A stretch of DNA of 64,000 nucleotides from an uncultured Caryophanales bacterium (GCA_949287425.1 CASEGJ010000004.1:1-64000), one strand, 5' to 3'. Shown: positions 1 through 8,780, counted from the first letter of the stretch. Numbers and translations: made by a program. The notes: a model not told the origin generated them from the sequence alone.

Positions 1-1
1 A

Positions 2-220
2 AACGAAACTATTTTAAATGCTCTAGAAAGATCAAATTTACTAATTAGATCAAAGTGTCATTTAGGTGGATGTGGTTATTGTAGAAGCAAAATACTTAAA
101 GGAGAAATAAAAACTACAAAACTTAATAAACAAGCGGAAATCGATAAAAAATTTAATTATTTCCATCCTTGTTGTTCTTATCCAGCATCAGATTTAGAAA
201 TTGAAGTATATAAATATTAA
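2..220 (+). CDS. C-terminal 2Fe-2S ferredoxin domain of an oxidoreductase (partial, 5' end outside window)
   Basis: The window opens inside a frame whose last 72 codons end in TAA. The visible part carries the plant-type 2Fe-2S signature C-x4-C-x2-C (CHLGGCGYC, visible residues 19-27), with a further cysteine pair in HPCCSYP near the end and a closing strand. This matches the ferredoxin domain that ends many flavin reductases, where it passes electrons between the flavin and a partner. The flavin and NAD domains, if present, lie upstream of the window, so the substrate cannot be named. A stand-alone small ferredoxin is also possible. Confidence 0.7.
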   Translation, partial: NETILNALERSNLLIRSKCHLGGCGYCRSKILKGEIKTTKLNKQAEIDKKFNYFHPCCSYPASDLEIEVYKY

Positions 221-316
221 TTTTAATAGTGTTTTGCTGAGAATTTATATTCCTCTGGCTTTTAATTTTTAAAGATTTATCTATTGTCAATCACGAGTTA
301 ATTTTGTACAAAAAAA

Positions 317-720
<404 letters not shown>

Positions 721-818
721 AATATTAAACAAGATGAATATTTATATTAGTTAACAATATAAACAAAGTTAATAAAAAACTCACTATTAGCGAGTTGTCA
801 AATTAAATTGATATTTGC

Positions 819-1379
819 TTATCTAATATCTATTTTATCTAAATCAGTTTTAACTTTACCTAAAATATGCATGCTTTCTTCAATGTCTTCGACAAATTGA
901 ATAGTGTATGATTTTCCAGCTAAAGAGAAATTAGAAGATGAACCACCTATTTTCATTACTATATTTTGAACATTAGGAAATTGTTTAGCTAAAAAAGTTG
1001 GCTTTTTAACATAGCAATCGCTAACTTCTTGAATCATTATAGATTTGTTTGAATTTGGCTTAGCAATTATTAATCTTTGATTTGTAATATAATATTTTAT
1101 TTTGGTTCTAACTTTGATTGAATAGATAGCATCGATAATAGATATAACTAACATGAATCCACCTAAAGCAAAAAATAAGTATCCAATAATTAAATTATCT
1201 TGATTGTTACTTCCATTAGGTATCAGTTCTAAATAAAAGCAAATACCTAGAACAATGAAAATTAAACCAGCAAAGATAAAATACAGGATTTCAAAAAGTA
1301 AAGATTGTTTTAATGCGGAGATTGATGTTTTGATTTCGTGAAGTAATTCTTCGTTTTTATTAAGTGTAATATTTGGCAT
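819..1379 (-). CDS. PH-domain (YdbS/bPH2-like) membrane protein
   Basis: 186 residues from an ATG at 1379; an upstream TTG at 1415 is the less likely start. Residues 1-25 are polar. Two hydrophobic segments follow (about 29-52 and 68-92), then a soluble domain with the pattern of bacterial PH domains: KIKYYITNQRLII followed by strands around IQEVSDCYVK. Such proteins sit in the cytoplasmic membrane with the PH-like domain inside, and their role is generally unknown. The gene stands alone, convergent to the IstB scar and divergent from the nitroreductase. No clear ribosome binding site precedes the ATG. Confidence 0.65.
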   Translation of the reverse strand: MPNITLNKNEELLHEIKTSISALKQSLLFEILYFIFAGLIFIVLGICFYLELIPNGSNNQDNLIIGYLFFALGGFMLVISIIDAIYSIKVRTKIKYYITNQRLIIAKPNSNKSIMIQEVSDCYVKKPTFLAKQFPNVQNIVMKIGGSSSNFSLAGKSYTIQFVEDIEESMHILGKVKTDLDKIDIR

Positions 1380-1472
1380 GGAGTTATTATAAAACAAAAA
1401 ATATATAGATTTCAATTTATGGAGCTAAATGTTGTTATATAATTAAATTAAGAATAAACAAGGAGTAAATAT

Positions 1473-1943
1473 ATGACAAATCAAGAAGTAAAAGAACTAT
1501 TTGAAAAACGTCACTCTGTAAGAGAATATTTGGACGAAAAAGTTCCTAGTAAAGATATAGGAACTATCGTTGAAGCTGGATTATTAGCTCCATGTGGCAT
1601 GCACATTCACGCTTCTCATCTTTATGTTTTTAATAAAGGAGAAGTAGGTTATTCTAAACTTGTTGAAATAATGGTTAATAAATTGGGAAAAGATCCTTTT
1701 TATGGAGCTCCAACTATAATTATTGAAACTGTCGATAATTCATCTATCGCTAAAATTCAAGACGGCACTTGTGTTATTGAAAACATGCTTTTAGCAGCGA
1801 GTTTTTTAGGATATGGTTCATGTTGGATTAATGCTCCATACAAAGTTTTTGTCAATGATGATAAAAAGCTTTTAAAAGAAATAGGTATTCCTGTCGAATA
1901 TGATGTAATTGCAGCTATAGTTGTAGGAAAGGCTAAAAACTAA
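1473..1943 (+). CDS. Nitroreductase-family flavoprotein
   Basis: 156 residues. The FMN phosphate-binding motif RHSVREY lies at residues 13-19, followed by the family's helix IVEAGLLAPCGMH and, towards the end, the GYGSCWI segment. Nitroreductases are FMN dimers that use NAD(P)H to reduce nitro compounds, quinones or related acceptors; the physiological substrate is not evident. The protein is at the short end of the family. A good ribosome binding site (AAGGAG) precedes the ATG. Its stop codon overlaps the next start (TAATG), so it is translationally coupled to the flavoprotein downstream. Confidence 0.85.
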   Translation: MTNQEVKELFEKRHSVREYLDEKVPSKDIGTIVEAGLLAPCGMHIHASHLYVFNKGEVGYSKLVEIMVNKLGKDPFYGAPTIIIETVDNSSIAKIQDGTCVIENMLLAASFLGYGSCWINAPYKVFVNDDKKLLKEIGIPVEYDVIAAIVVGKAKN

Positions 1944-3082
1944 TGGAGATTGTTTCTATCGGTGGAGGAGTTTCTAGTGTAATTTTTTCATATTTAGTTA
2001 AAAAAAGACATCCAGAATATAAGGTAAGTATTTATGAATCTAGCGATAAAATTTTAAAAAGAGTTTTAGTAAGTGGAAATGGTAGATGTAACTTTTTTAA
2101 CTATAATTTTGTCACCAATCAATTTTTAGAAAACACTTTTACTTCATATAAGGAATATAAAAGGTTATTTAGTGAAGTTAACGCCAGTGATTTTTTAGAA
2201 TTGTTAAAAAGAGAATTTAATTTTCAATATTATGTTGATTCTTCTAATAGAATGTATCCGTTTGCAAATATTTCTTCGTCTTTAAGAAATGTTTTAATTG
2301 ATAAATTAGATAAAATAGGAGTTAAAGTATATGTAAATTCTCCTGTTTCTAAAATTGATTCTAAACTAAAAAAGATATTTATAAATAACAAATCAGTTAA
2401 TTACGATAAGTTGTTTATAGGTATAGGTGGAGTAAGTTATGATAGAAATTTACAAAATTACTATAATTTACTATCTAGTTTAAATCTTACTGTCGATGAA
2501 TTTTATCCAAGTTTAACTCCTTTAATCGTTTCTAAAAGAATACCAAGTTGTTTAGAAGGAACCCGTTTAAAAGGAAGGTTGAGTTTAAAAAGAAATAGAA
2601 CTTTAATCTATCAAGAAGATGGTGAACTTCTTTTTAAAAAAGATGGTTTATCAGGGATTTGTGTTTTTGATGCGTCTTTATTTATTCCTCAAAAATCAAA
2701 AGATAGCTATTATATAAGTTTCAATCCTTTTATTCACGATGGCATAGATATAACTTATCTTTTATATAAAAGTTTAGATGAATTAGAAGGAAGCTTGCAT
2801 CCTAATTTAATTAAATATCTCAGCTTATCTAAGAAAGTTAAATATTCTAGTAAAGATATTTTAGATTTGTTGACTTTTTTAGTTAAAGATCGCTATAAGT
2901 TTAAAGATAGTCAAATTTCTAATGGTGGGATTAATTTATCAAATATTAACGACGATTTAACTCTTAAAAACGAAAAAGATATTTATCTAGGCGGAGAAAT
3001 AATTAATCTTCATGCAATATGTGGAGGTTTTAATATGGGCTTAGCGTTTTTAAGTGGATTTAAAGTGGGTAATACATTATAA
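1943..3082 (+). CDS. HI0933/BaiN-type NAD(P)/FAD-dependent oxidoreductase
   Basis: 379 residues. The dinucleotide-binding glycine motif IGGGVSS is at residues 6-12. The family signature SGNGRCNF follows at about 45-52, and the C-terminal FAD motif GGEIINLHAICGGFN lies near residue 350. These HI0933 flavoproteins (conserved YhiN/BaiN type) occur widely; their substrates are mostly unknown. The gene starts one base before the end of the nitroreductase gene, so the two probably form a redox operon. Function beyond the FAD fold is inference. Confidence 0.85.
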   Translation: MEIVSIGGGVSSVIFSYLVKKRHPEYKVSIYESSDKILKRVLVSGNGRCNFFNYNFVTNQFLENTFTSYKEYKRLFSEVNASDFLELLKREFNFQYYVDSSNRMYPFANISSSLRNVLIDKLDKIGVKVYVNSPVSKIDSKLKKIFINNKSVNYDKLFIGIGGVSYDRNLQNYYNLLSSLNLTVDEFYPSLTPLIVSKRIPSCLEGTRLKGRLSLKRNRTLIYQEDGELLFKKDGLSGICVFDASLFIPQKSKDSYYISFNPFIHDGIDITYLLYKSLDELEGSLHPNLIKYLSLSKKVKYSSKDILDLLTFLVKDRYKFKDSQISNGGINLSNINDDLTLKNEKDIYLGGEIINLHAICGGFNMGLAFLSGFKVGNTL

Positions 3083-3130
3083 TCTTTTTTAAGTCTATTT
3101 AAGGTTTTAGACGTAAAATAACAATAGATT

Positions 3131-4240
3131 ATGGCACAATTCAACAAAGATTTCACAAAAGTAGATGTTAGTCTACTTCAACAATTAATCAACAAGTGTT
3201 TAGAAATATATGCTAGCATTAATGCTACTAACGTTTCTAAAATTTCTTATTATGCTCGTTCAGATATAGCGACTGGAGCGAGAATATTTTACTATTATTT
3301 AGTAAGAAATTGTCGAAACGATGAAGAAAAGCTCAACTTTTTCCAAATTATTAATCTAGATAGTATCGCTCAGCAAATCGTTAAAGTCTGTGTTTCTTCT
3401 TTAGATTTAAGAAATAAGATTATAAATAAGGGAATAAGGATGTTTTCTGAACTTTCTTATACCATTGAATCTACCTTAGTTTTTTATATTGATATAGTAA
3501 AACCATATTCAAGAACTAATTATCAAGAAACCTTGATGGCAGATTTGTTTTTAAAGTTTTTTAATCAAGCTTTAGGTTTACTAAGAATGTTGAATTTAAA
3601 TCTTTCTAGTGAAGCTTATTCTAACTGGAGAACCCTTCACGAGGCTGAATGCGTTATTAAACTGTTAGTTGAAGGTGGTAAACCATTACAAGATGTATAT
3701 ATTAGGCATATTATTTATAACAACGCTTTTAGAAAAGGGATTCCATCTAAAGAAGAAACAGATAGAATTTTTGTTGAAATTAAATCCAACATGGCTAAAC
3801 ACAATTTAAAGTCTAAAGATATGAAAAAATATATTGAATACGGCTGGTTATATGCTTGTGATCAATATCATGAAGAAAATCCAGATTATAAATTGAATTT
3901 TAGAAACGGATTACAGCAGTGTGCCGGTTTATCAAAATATAATCAGTTTTATGAAATGGCTAGTGAGATGGCTCATTCTTCACCGATATTTTTCTATTCT
4001 AACGATGCTTTTTTCTCAGATTTAACTTCTGTTAATTTAACTGATATTGCCCTTAGAGGAGTTGGATATTTTGATGAATATATGAAAAGTTTAAATTTGA
4101 ATTATGGTGATAAACAAGATGTTCACGATGTTTTAATTTACAATTTAAATGAACAAGCTAAAATAGAAGATGATAGTTTTTATACTAAATATAAAGACTA
4201 CATAGTTGAAAGTGAAGACGATGAGATCCAAGTTAATTAA
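3131..4240 (+). CDS. DUF5677-like helical protein of unknown function
   Basis: 369 residues, predicted mainly alpha-helical, soluble and without a signal peptide. The segment SNWRTLHEAECVIKLL (about residues 164-179) and, some 100 residues later, YEMASEMAHSSP resemble the paired conserved helices of DUF5677 proteins, often written R-x2-E and S-x3-H. No enzymatic role is established for that family. The 3' end overlaps the likely rlmD start by 20 bases, so the two are probably cotranscribed. The DUF assignment is from pattern recall and is moderate. Confidence 0.5.
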   Translation: MAQFNKDFTKVDVSLLQQLINKCLEIYASINATNVSKISYYARSDIATGARIFYYYLVRNCRNDEEKLNFFQIINLDSIAQQIVKVCVSSLDLRNKIINKGIRMFSELSYTIESTLVFYIDIVKPYSRTNYQETLMADLFLKFFNQALGLLRMLNLNLSSEAYSNWRTLHEAECVIKLLVEGGKPLQDVYIRHIIYNNAFRKGIPSKEETDRIFVEIKSNMAKHNLKSKDMKKYIEYGWLYACDQYHEENPDYKLNFRNGLQQCAGLSKYNQFYEMASEMAHSSPIFFYSNDAFFSDLTSVNLTDIALRGVGYFDEYMKSLNLNYGDKQDVHDVLIYNLNEQAKIEDDSFYTKYKDYIVESEDDEIQVN

Positions 4241-5576
4241 ACAAAAGGCTGTCGCTATTGATGATAATGGTAAAGGAATTATCAGGTTTGATAATCAAAC
4301 CATTTTTGTTAATGATTTACTTCCTGATGAAGAAGGGGAAATTAAATTAATATATAAGTTTGATAAATTAAAAGAAGCTAAACTTATTAAAAGATTGAAC
4401 TCATCACCAATTAGATGTAAGCCTAAATGCGCATATTATTCAAAATGCGGTGGTTGTAATTTAATGCATATTAATTATCAAGCGCAACTAGAATATAAAA
4501 GGCAAAAAGTTCAAAATCTCTTACATAAATTCGCCCATATAGATTTTGAAGTTTCTCCTTGTCTAGGAATGGAAAAACCATTCAATTTTCGCAACAAAAT
4601 TCAAGTTCCGGTTGGAAAGGATAAATCTGGCAAGATAATTACAGGTTTTTATGAAGAAAACACGCATCAAATCGTGCCTAATCTCGATTGTTTAGTTCAA
4701 GATATTAAAGCTAAACAAATAATTTTAGATTTAAAAAAATTAATGGAAAAATATCATATTGAACCATATAACGAAGATACTCAAAACGGTTTAATTAGAC
4801 ATGTAATTATTAAAACTAGCTATCATTATAATCAAACTATGGTAGTTTTAGTTACTAGCCAAGATGAATTTAAAGGTAGAAAAAATCTCGCTAAAGAATT
4901 AGTGAGTTTAAATAAAGATATAACTAGCGTTGTTCAAAATATCAATCCAAGAAAAACCAATGTAATATTAGGCGAAAAAGAAAGAATATTATATGGTTCA
5001 GGTAAAATAAAAGACTCTATTCTCGGATTAAATTTTCTAATATCATCTAAATCTTTTTATCAGACAAATCCAATTCAAGTGGAGGTTTTATATTCTAAAG
5101 CTATTGAATTAGCTAAATTAAAAGAAGATCAAGAAATTCTCGATGCTTATTCTGGAACAGGTACTATCGGATTATGTGCTAGTAAATATGTTAAAAAGGT
5201 AACTTTAGTTGAATTAGTAAAAGACGCCTATTTAGATGGAATAAAAAACAAAGAATTAAACGGAATTACTAACGCTGAATTTATCAATGAAGATTGCACA
5301 AAATATCTAGTTGAAAATCAAAGCGACGTTCACTTTGATGTCGTGTTTATGGATCCTCCAAGAAAAGGTTCTACTCCTGAATTTTTAAATGCGTTAAAAA
5401 ATATCAAACCAAAAACTATCGTTTATATTTCTTGTAATCCAGTAACATTAGCTAGAGATTTAACTTATTTAACTGATCAATATGAATTAGAAAAAGTCAT
5501 TCCAGTAGATATGTTTCCTTATACAAGCCATGTAGAGACAGTAGCATGCTTGCAATTAAAAAATATTAGTAAATAG
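4221..5576 (+). CDS. rlmD: 23S rRNA (uracil-C5)-methyltransferase RlmD/RumA family
   Basis: 451 residues from the ATG at 4221; a TTG at 4206 is possible. An N-terminal TRAM-like beta domain (1-55) is followed by the 4Fe-4S cysteines C-x5-C-x2-C (CAYYSKCGGC, about 70-80). The SAM site is DAYSGTGTIG, the catalytic region is MDPPRKG, and the nucleophile cysteine lies in YISCNPVTLARD. The enzyme methylates U1939 or a neighbouring uracil of 23S rRNA (RlmD, RlmCD or TrmA-like specificity cannot be separated by eye). It is the last host gene before the island. Confidence 0.88.
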   Translation: MRSKLIKQKAVAIDDNGKGIIRFDNQTIFVNDLLPDEEGEIKLIYKFDKLKEAKLIKRLNSSPIRCKPKCAYYSKCGGCNLMHINYQAQLEYKRQKVQNLLHKFAHIDFEVSPCLGMEKPFNFRNKIQVPVGKDKSGKIITGFYEENTHQIVPNLDCLVQDIKAKQIILDLKKLMEKYHIEPYNEDTQNGLIRHVIIKTSYHYNQTMVVLVTSQDEFKGRKNLAKELVSLNKDITSVVQNINPRKTNVILGEKERILYGSGKIKDSILGLNFLISSKSFYQTNPIQVEVLYSKAIELAKLKEDQEILDAYSGTGTIGLCASKYVKKVTLVELVKDAYLDGIKNKELNGITNAEFINEDCTKYLVENQSDVHFDVVFMDPPRKGSTPEFLNALKNIKPKTIVYISCNPVTLARDLTYLTDQYELEKVIPVDMFPYTSHVETVACLQLKNISK

Positions 5577-5641
5577 CATTTGTAATTGTTCAGACCAACT
5601 TATCTTGAATTGCACAAAACAATTTATAAAAAAATAGAATC

Positions 5642-5669
5642 GCTGTCTTAGACGACAGCTTTTCTTTTT
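5642..5669 (+). terminator. Rho-independent terminator downstream of rlmD, inside repeat copy 1
   Basis: GCTGTC, a 6-base loop and GACAGC are followed by TTTTCTTTTT. It would end transcription from rlmD. The same hairpin is present in the second repeat at 19476-19499, so it belongs to the repeat. Confidence 0.75.
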
Positions 5670-5737
5670 ATGCCCCTGCATATAGTTTTCGCCCTTCACC
5701 ATATTTTCATTGCCCACACACCTACACAAAAAAGAAA

Positions 5738-5764
5738 AAATATATATCTTTTAGATATATATTT
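5738..5764 (-). terminator. Terminator of the 43-codon ORF, repeat copy 1
   Basis: A perfect 12-bp inverted repeat (AAATATATATCT / AGATATATATTT) with a 3-base loop lies 6 bases past the ORF stop codon on the minus strand and is followed there by TTTCTTTTTT. It is conserved in copy 2 at 19568-19594. Confidence 0.6.
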
Positions 5765-5770
5765 AATTTC

Positions 5771-5902
5771 TTAGTTTTGATAGATGTTTACGATGAAGAT
5801 ATTAGAATTTGAATGTTGATTATAAATTGAATCTAATTCATCTTCAGATACGATCATGTAAATTACTTTTGTTGAAGTATAAATTACAAATTTAAACCGC
5901 AT
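5771..5902 (-). CDS. 43-residue small protein of the repeat, copy 1
   Basis: The ORF begins MRFKFVIYTSTKVIYMIVSE and ends NIYQN. An SD-like AAAGGGGGG lies upstream of the ATG and a hairpin terminator follows the stop. The copy at 19601-19732 has the same length with no indels. Differences between the copies include conservative replacements (F/L, V/L, H/Y) and a silent third-position change, as expected of a translated gene. The first half is beta/hydrophobic and the second polar and Asn/Ser-rich. A near-palindrome about 35 bases upstream may be its operator. The family is not recognised. Confidence 0.5.
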   Translation of the reverse strand: MRFKFVIYTSTKVIYMIVSEDELDSIYNQHSNSNIFIVNIYQN

Positions 5903-5989
5903 GCGTGGCCCCCCTTTAGATAAAAGTTGTTGTACTATACAGTAAGCCCAGACCTATTTTTGACATGCCAAAACTTTTATATACTATGT

Positions 5990-6185
5990 ATATAACTTTT
6001 CTCAAAAACTTTTCGCCGCCGCTGTTGAACGCTGCCGCAGCAAGCTTTAAACGACCGCTGTCAGACGAAAGCTACCGACCTAAGCAAATGACTGCCGGCT
6101 CTCAAAACAGCTCCCCACGCGCCCCGTTTCACAACAGCAAAAAAGTTCGTTTTCCCCGCTCGCAAACGCTTCAAAACACGACATA
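5990..6185. other. GC-rich block inside repeat copy 1
   Basis: After TTTTATATACTATGTATATAAC the base composition switches from very AT-rich to GC-rich (for example CGCCGCCGCTGTTGAACG and GCGCCCCG), unlike every neighbouring gene. Copy 2 has the same block at about 19840-20015, but indels change the reading frame, so the plus-strand ORF at 5965-6186 is unlikely to be coding. The block may be a structured RNA, a binding region or a fragment from a higher-GC donor. Confidence 0.5.
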
Positions 6186-6295
6186 ATATTAATGAAGCAA
6201 CTTGTGAAAAACTGAATGAATGGCTTTAGATAACGACATTATTTATAATAAAAACCTATATTTTTGAATAAAGACATGACCAATGACTACCACTT

Positions 6296-6322
6296 TTACT
6301 TAATACTAACAGTATTAAGTAA
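6296..6322. promoter_or_regulatory. Perfect 12-bp inverted repeat upstream of the membrane-protein/ATPase operon
   Basis: TTACTTAATACT, loop AAC, AGTATTAAGTAA. There is no T-run, so it looks more like an operator or RNA hairpin than a terminator. It lies about 95 bases before the first gene of the operon, and the XRE protein at 8559 is a candidate binder. The rest of 6238-6417 holds no gene. Confidence 0.45.
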
Positions 6323-6417
6323 TTATGCCTATTGATAGCCTATATCTAGGGTTGCTAGTGGTAACATGGATTTAAATATCATTTAAGAGAAATATCTAAT
6401 ATGATAAAATAGTAAAT

Positions 6418-7263
6418 ATGTCAGACGAGAGAAATCTATTTGGGATGCTAGACGATATTTCAGCTAATCAGGCTGAGCTTTTAAACGAGATCACCGGCGT
6501 TAAAATCCAAGTGAGTGATTCAGATGATAGAATTACTGAATTAGAAAAAGAAATACAAAATTTAAAAAGGCAATCAGCTCAACCTAAAACAGTTGCTCCC
6601 AATACCACTCAACCCAAACCAACTCAAAACGATATTCTTCAAACGTTTTTAAAGCAGTCTAAAAAGAGCTGGAGATGGTTTGGAACTAGATCAGAATTTA
6701 GTAAGTGGAAAACGCTAGCTATTATATCTTTATTAATATTATTAATAGTAGGACTCGCTACATCCATCATCTCAACAATCTGTTTTAATATGTACAGCAC
6801 ATTTACATTCTTTGAAAATGTATGGATGGTGTTCGGCATTATCTATCTAGTTTATGCCTGCAAAGCCCAATTAACTTATGAGGTGAATGCATTGGCCTCT
6901 AATTCATCTCATAAATATGAAACTGATAAATTAGGAATGAAATTCCCGAGAAAAGAAAAGATAATATTTAGAATCTTTAAGTGGCTCGCAATTATATCGG
7001 CACCATGCAATATCATTTGTATTTGGGACGGCTTGGGTAAAAGTAACCAAATCTTAGCAACAGTTATGGAGATAGCGTTCTTGGGTGCGATTATCTTTGC
7101 ATTCTTTATGAATCTCAATCTTTATGCCCAATATTCAATCATCTGGGTTGAAGGACACAACTTAACCACGAAAGAAAAAGTGGTGCTTGTATTACCTCCT
7201 GGTGCAAAACAACTAATGCCAGAAGAAGAATTTAAAAAGAAGATGCCTTTCTTCTATGAATAG
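6418..7263 (+). CDS. Four-helix membrane protein with N-terminal coiled coil, partner of the downstream ATPase
   Basis: 281 residues. Residues 14-52 form a charged coiled coil, followed by a Pro/Thr/Gln linker (55-72), then four membrane segments at about 99-123, 133-150, 184-204 and 213-235. The soluble tail ends in acidic and lysine residues. The stop is 11 bases before the ATPase start, and that gap holds AGAGGAGACG, so the two are an operon. A TGATAAAAT extended -10 ends only 7 bases before the ATG, so the transcript may be leaderless. The family is not recognised. A membrane effector paired with an ATPase is a common design in phage-defence cassettes, but that role is inference. Confidence 0.7.
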   Translation: MSDERNLFGMLDDISANQAELLNEITGVKIQVSDSDDRITELEKEIQNLKRQSAQPKTVAPNTTQPKPTQNDILQTFLKQSKKSWRWFGTRSEFSKWKTLAIISLLILLIVGLATSIISTICFNMYSTFTFFENVWMVFGIIYLVYACKAQLTYEVNALASNSSHKYETDKLGMKFPRKEKIIFRIFKWLAIISAPCNIICIWDGLGKSNQILATVMEIAFLGAIIFAFFMNLNLYAQYSIIWVEGHNLTTKEKVVLVLPPGAKQLMPEEEFKKKMPFFYE

Positions 7264-7274
7264 AGGAGACGTGT

Positions 7275-8474
7275 ATGTATTTATCTCATTTAAAAATTAA
7301 GAATCATCCAATATTAAAGAACCTTGAATTAGATTTAACCAATCCTAAAACAAATGAACCATATGCAGTAGTAGCTTTTGTTGGTGAAAACGGATGTGGG
7401 AAAACAACTATATTGAATGAGATTTTTAACTATGAAAAGTCTGAATTTATCTATGATAAACAAACATCTTATACAACAGTTCCTAAGCCATTTGATGCTC
7501 TTTACCTTAGACAAGGAAGCCTTCATAGAAATGCTATGAAAGAAGTCAGAAAGTTGATTGATGGCCAAGACATGTATCCGACGAATAGTGCCACCTATAC
7601 TGGTGGAGCAAACCCATTTGGTTTAAGAAGCAATAATGCAGTTAATCGTATTAATGAAGGCATTAAACTTTTAGAAAAACTTGGCGATGACGAAATCACT
7701 CAAATCTTTAAAGAAAACCACATAGATGAAGTATGGTGTAGTGGAGAAGTCACCAAAAAGATTGATGGAACAGATCACGGTTATAACATCACCAACTATT
7801 CATCGGGGCAACAAGAAATTTTATTAAAGATAAAAGATATCAGAAAAATGGCATCTGGCACCGATTGTGTTCTTTTGGATGAGACAGAAACATCACTTCA
7901 TCCAAGATGGCAAAAAGAAATCGTTAATCTTATTAAATTAATGCTTACTGATGTTGATGGCAATGTTCCGCAAATCTTCTTAGCTACACACTCTGAAAAG
8001 GTGCTTGAGTCATTAATTGCTAGAGATGATGTATTAATTGTTAGATTATCCAAGGAAGACGGAGAGATTAAAACCGAAACAATTAACGAGATGGACCTAC
8101 GCTTACCAACTCCAACATTCGCAGAGTTAGATTACGTAGTCTTCCATATTCCATCATTAGATTATCACGACCAATTGTTCACATATTTTGGAGCGTTTTT
8201 TGATAAAGATACCAGTACAGCTATCGATTTACAGGTTGAAAGAAAATCCGAGAAGGTATTTGGCAAAAAGAATATAGAAGAATATAAAAAAGAAAGAGTT
8301 AATACGCGATTTAATAAAGTGTATATGACCAAAATGCTCCCTACTTATATTAGAGACTTCTTCCATCACCCGAACGAAATAATTCCACCAACGGAAGAAG
8401 ACTTAATAAAATCTATTGAATTAATGCGTACGCTTGTTAAATACATGCAAGAGCACAGGGCATTAAAGAAGTAG
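7275..8474 (+). CDS. SMC/ABC-type AAA ATPase (RecF/OLD-like head, no TOPRIM)
   Basis: 399 residues. Walker A GENGCGKT is at 37-44, the ABC-type signature YSSGQQE at 175-181, Walker B VLLDETETSLHP at 199-210, and the histidine switch ATHSE at 237-241. The C-terminal ~100 residues (SEKVFGK to EHRALKK) are helical. A nuclease such as TOPRIM or HNH is not visible, and the coiled-coil arm is short. This class dimerises around ATP and often acts as a sensor in anti-phage systems (Septu PtuA, OLD, retron ATPases). No exact known system is matched; its partner is the membrane protein just upstream. Confidence 0.8.
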   Translation: MYLSHLKIKNHPILKNLELDLTNPKTNEPYAVVAFVGENGCGKTTILNEIFNYEKSEFIYDKQTSYTTVPKPFDALYLRQGSLHRNAMKEVRKLIDGQDMYPTNSATYTGGANPFGLRSNNAVNRINEGIKLLEKLGDDEITQIFKENHIDEVWCSGEVTKKIDGTDHGYNITNYSSGQQEILLKIKDIRKMASGTDCVLLDETETSLHPRWQKEIVNLIKLMLTDVDGNVPQIFLATHSEKVLESLIARDDVLIVRLSKEDGEIKTETINEMDLRLPTPTFAELDYVVFHIPSLDYHDQLFTYFGAFFDKDTSTAIDLQVERKSEKVFGKKNIEEYKKERVNTRFNKVYMTKMLPTYIRDFFHHPNEIIPPTEEDLIKSIELMRTLVKYMQEHRALKK

Positions 8475-8558
8475 AAGAATCCGAATAGTTCCTATATAAT
8501 ATGTGAGCCAGTGGGTACGTCCTTTGTTTGAAAAAACGAGTGGAGGAGGTACTGCTAA

Positions 8559-8780
8559 ATGAGCTTCAATACTGGCACATACTCTTCCACTAAATTATTG
8601 GAAGAAATCAAGGAACTCATCAAAGATGAAAACTTGACCCAAGAACAGTTTGCTGATGAAATTGGTTACAGCCGTAAGGCATTTAACAGATTCATCAATG
8701 GCAGAAATGCTAAGACTGACTTTGATCTAATAGTTCTTCTTTGTAAGAGACTTGGAATTAAGGCGATCGTCATCGAGTAA
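8559..8780 (+). CDS. Small XRE-family helix-turn-helix regulator
   Basis: 73 residues with the helix-turn-helix LTQEQFADEIGYSRKAFNRF (about 28-47). A strong ribosome binding site (GGAGGAGG) precedes the ATG, and a TATAAT sits at 8495-8500 in the 84-base gap after the ATPase gene. It therefore probably has its own promoter. It is a likely regulator of the ATPase operon or antitoxin-like control element. A short GC-rich segment followed by a T7 run after the stop (8787-8805) may terminate it. Confidence 0.75.
   Translation: MSFNTGTYSSTKLLEEIKELIKDENLTQEQFADEIGYSRKAFNRFINGRNAKTDFDLIVLLCKRLGIKAIVIE

Larger units (their letters stand above)
5581..6237. repeat. Long direct repeat, copy 1
   Basis: This segment starts TGTAATTGTTCAGACC and ends near GGCTTTAGATAAC. 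It recurs in the same orientation at 19415-20067 with scattered substitutions and small indels. In order it holds a plus-strand hairpin terminator, an AT-rich hairpin, a 43-codon minus-strand ORF, a near-palindrome (TACTATACAGTA) and a ~190-bp block of clearly higher GC. The block contains an ORF-like stretch that is not conserved between copies. No strong terminal inverted repeats are seen. It could be a mobile element, an attachment-type repeat or a duplicated locus. Confidence 0.9.

Noticed and set aside
4206..4220. TTG start for RlmD at 4206
   Set aside because: The ATG at 4221 gives the usual N-terminus of the TRAM domain and needs no rare start codon.
5965..6186. Plus-strand ORF in the GC-rich block of repeat copy 1
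   Set aside because: The corresponding frame in copy 2 (19795-19980) is shifted by indels and gives an unrelated C-terminus, so protein selection is not evident.
5581..6237. Terminal inverted repeats making the long repeat a classical transposon
   Set aside because: The two ends share only scattered bases after TGT; no convincing inverted repeat or target duplication is visible.
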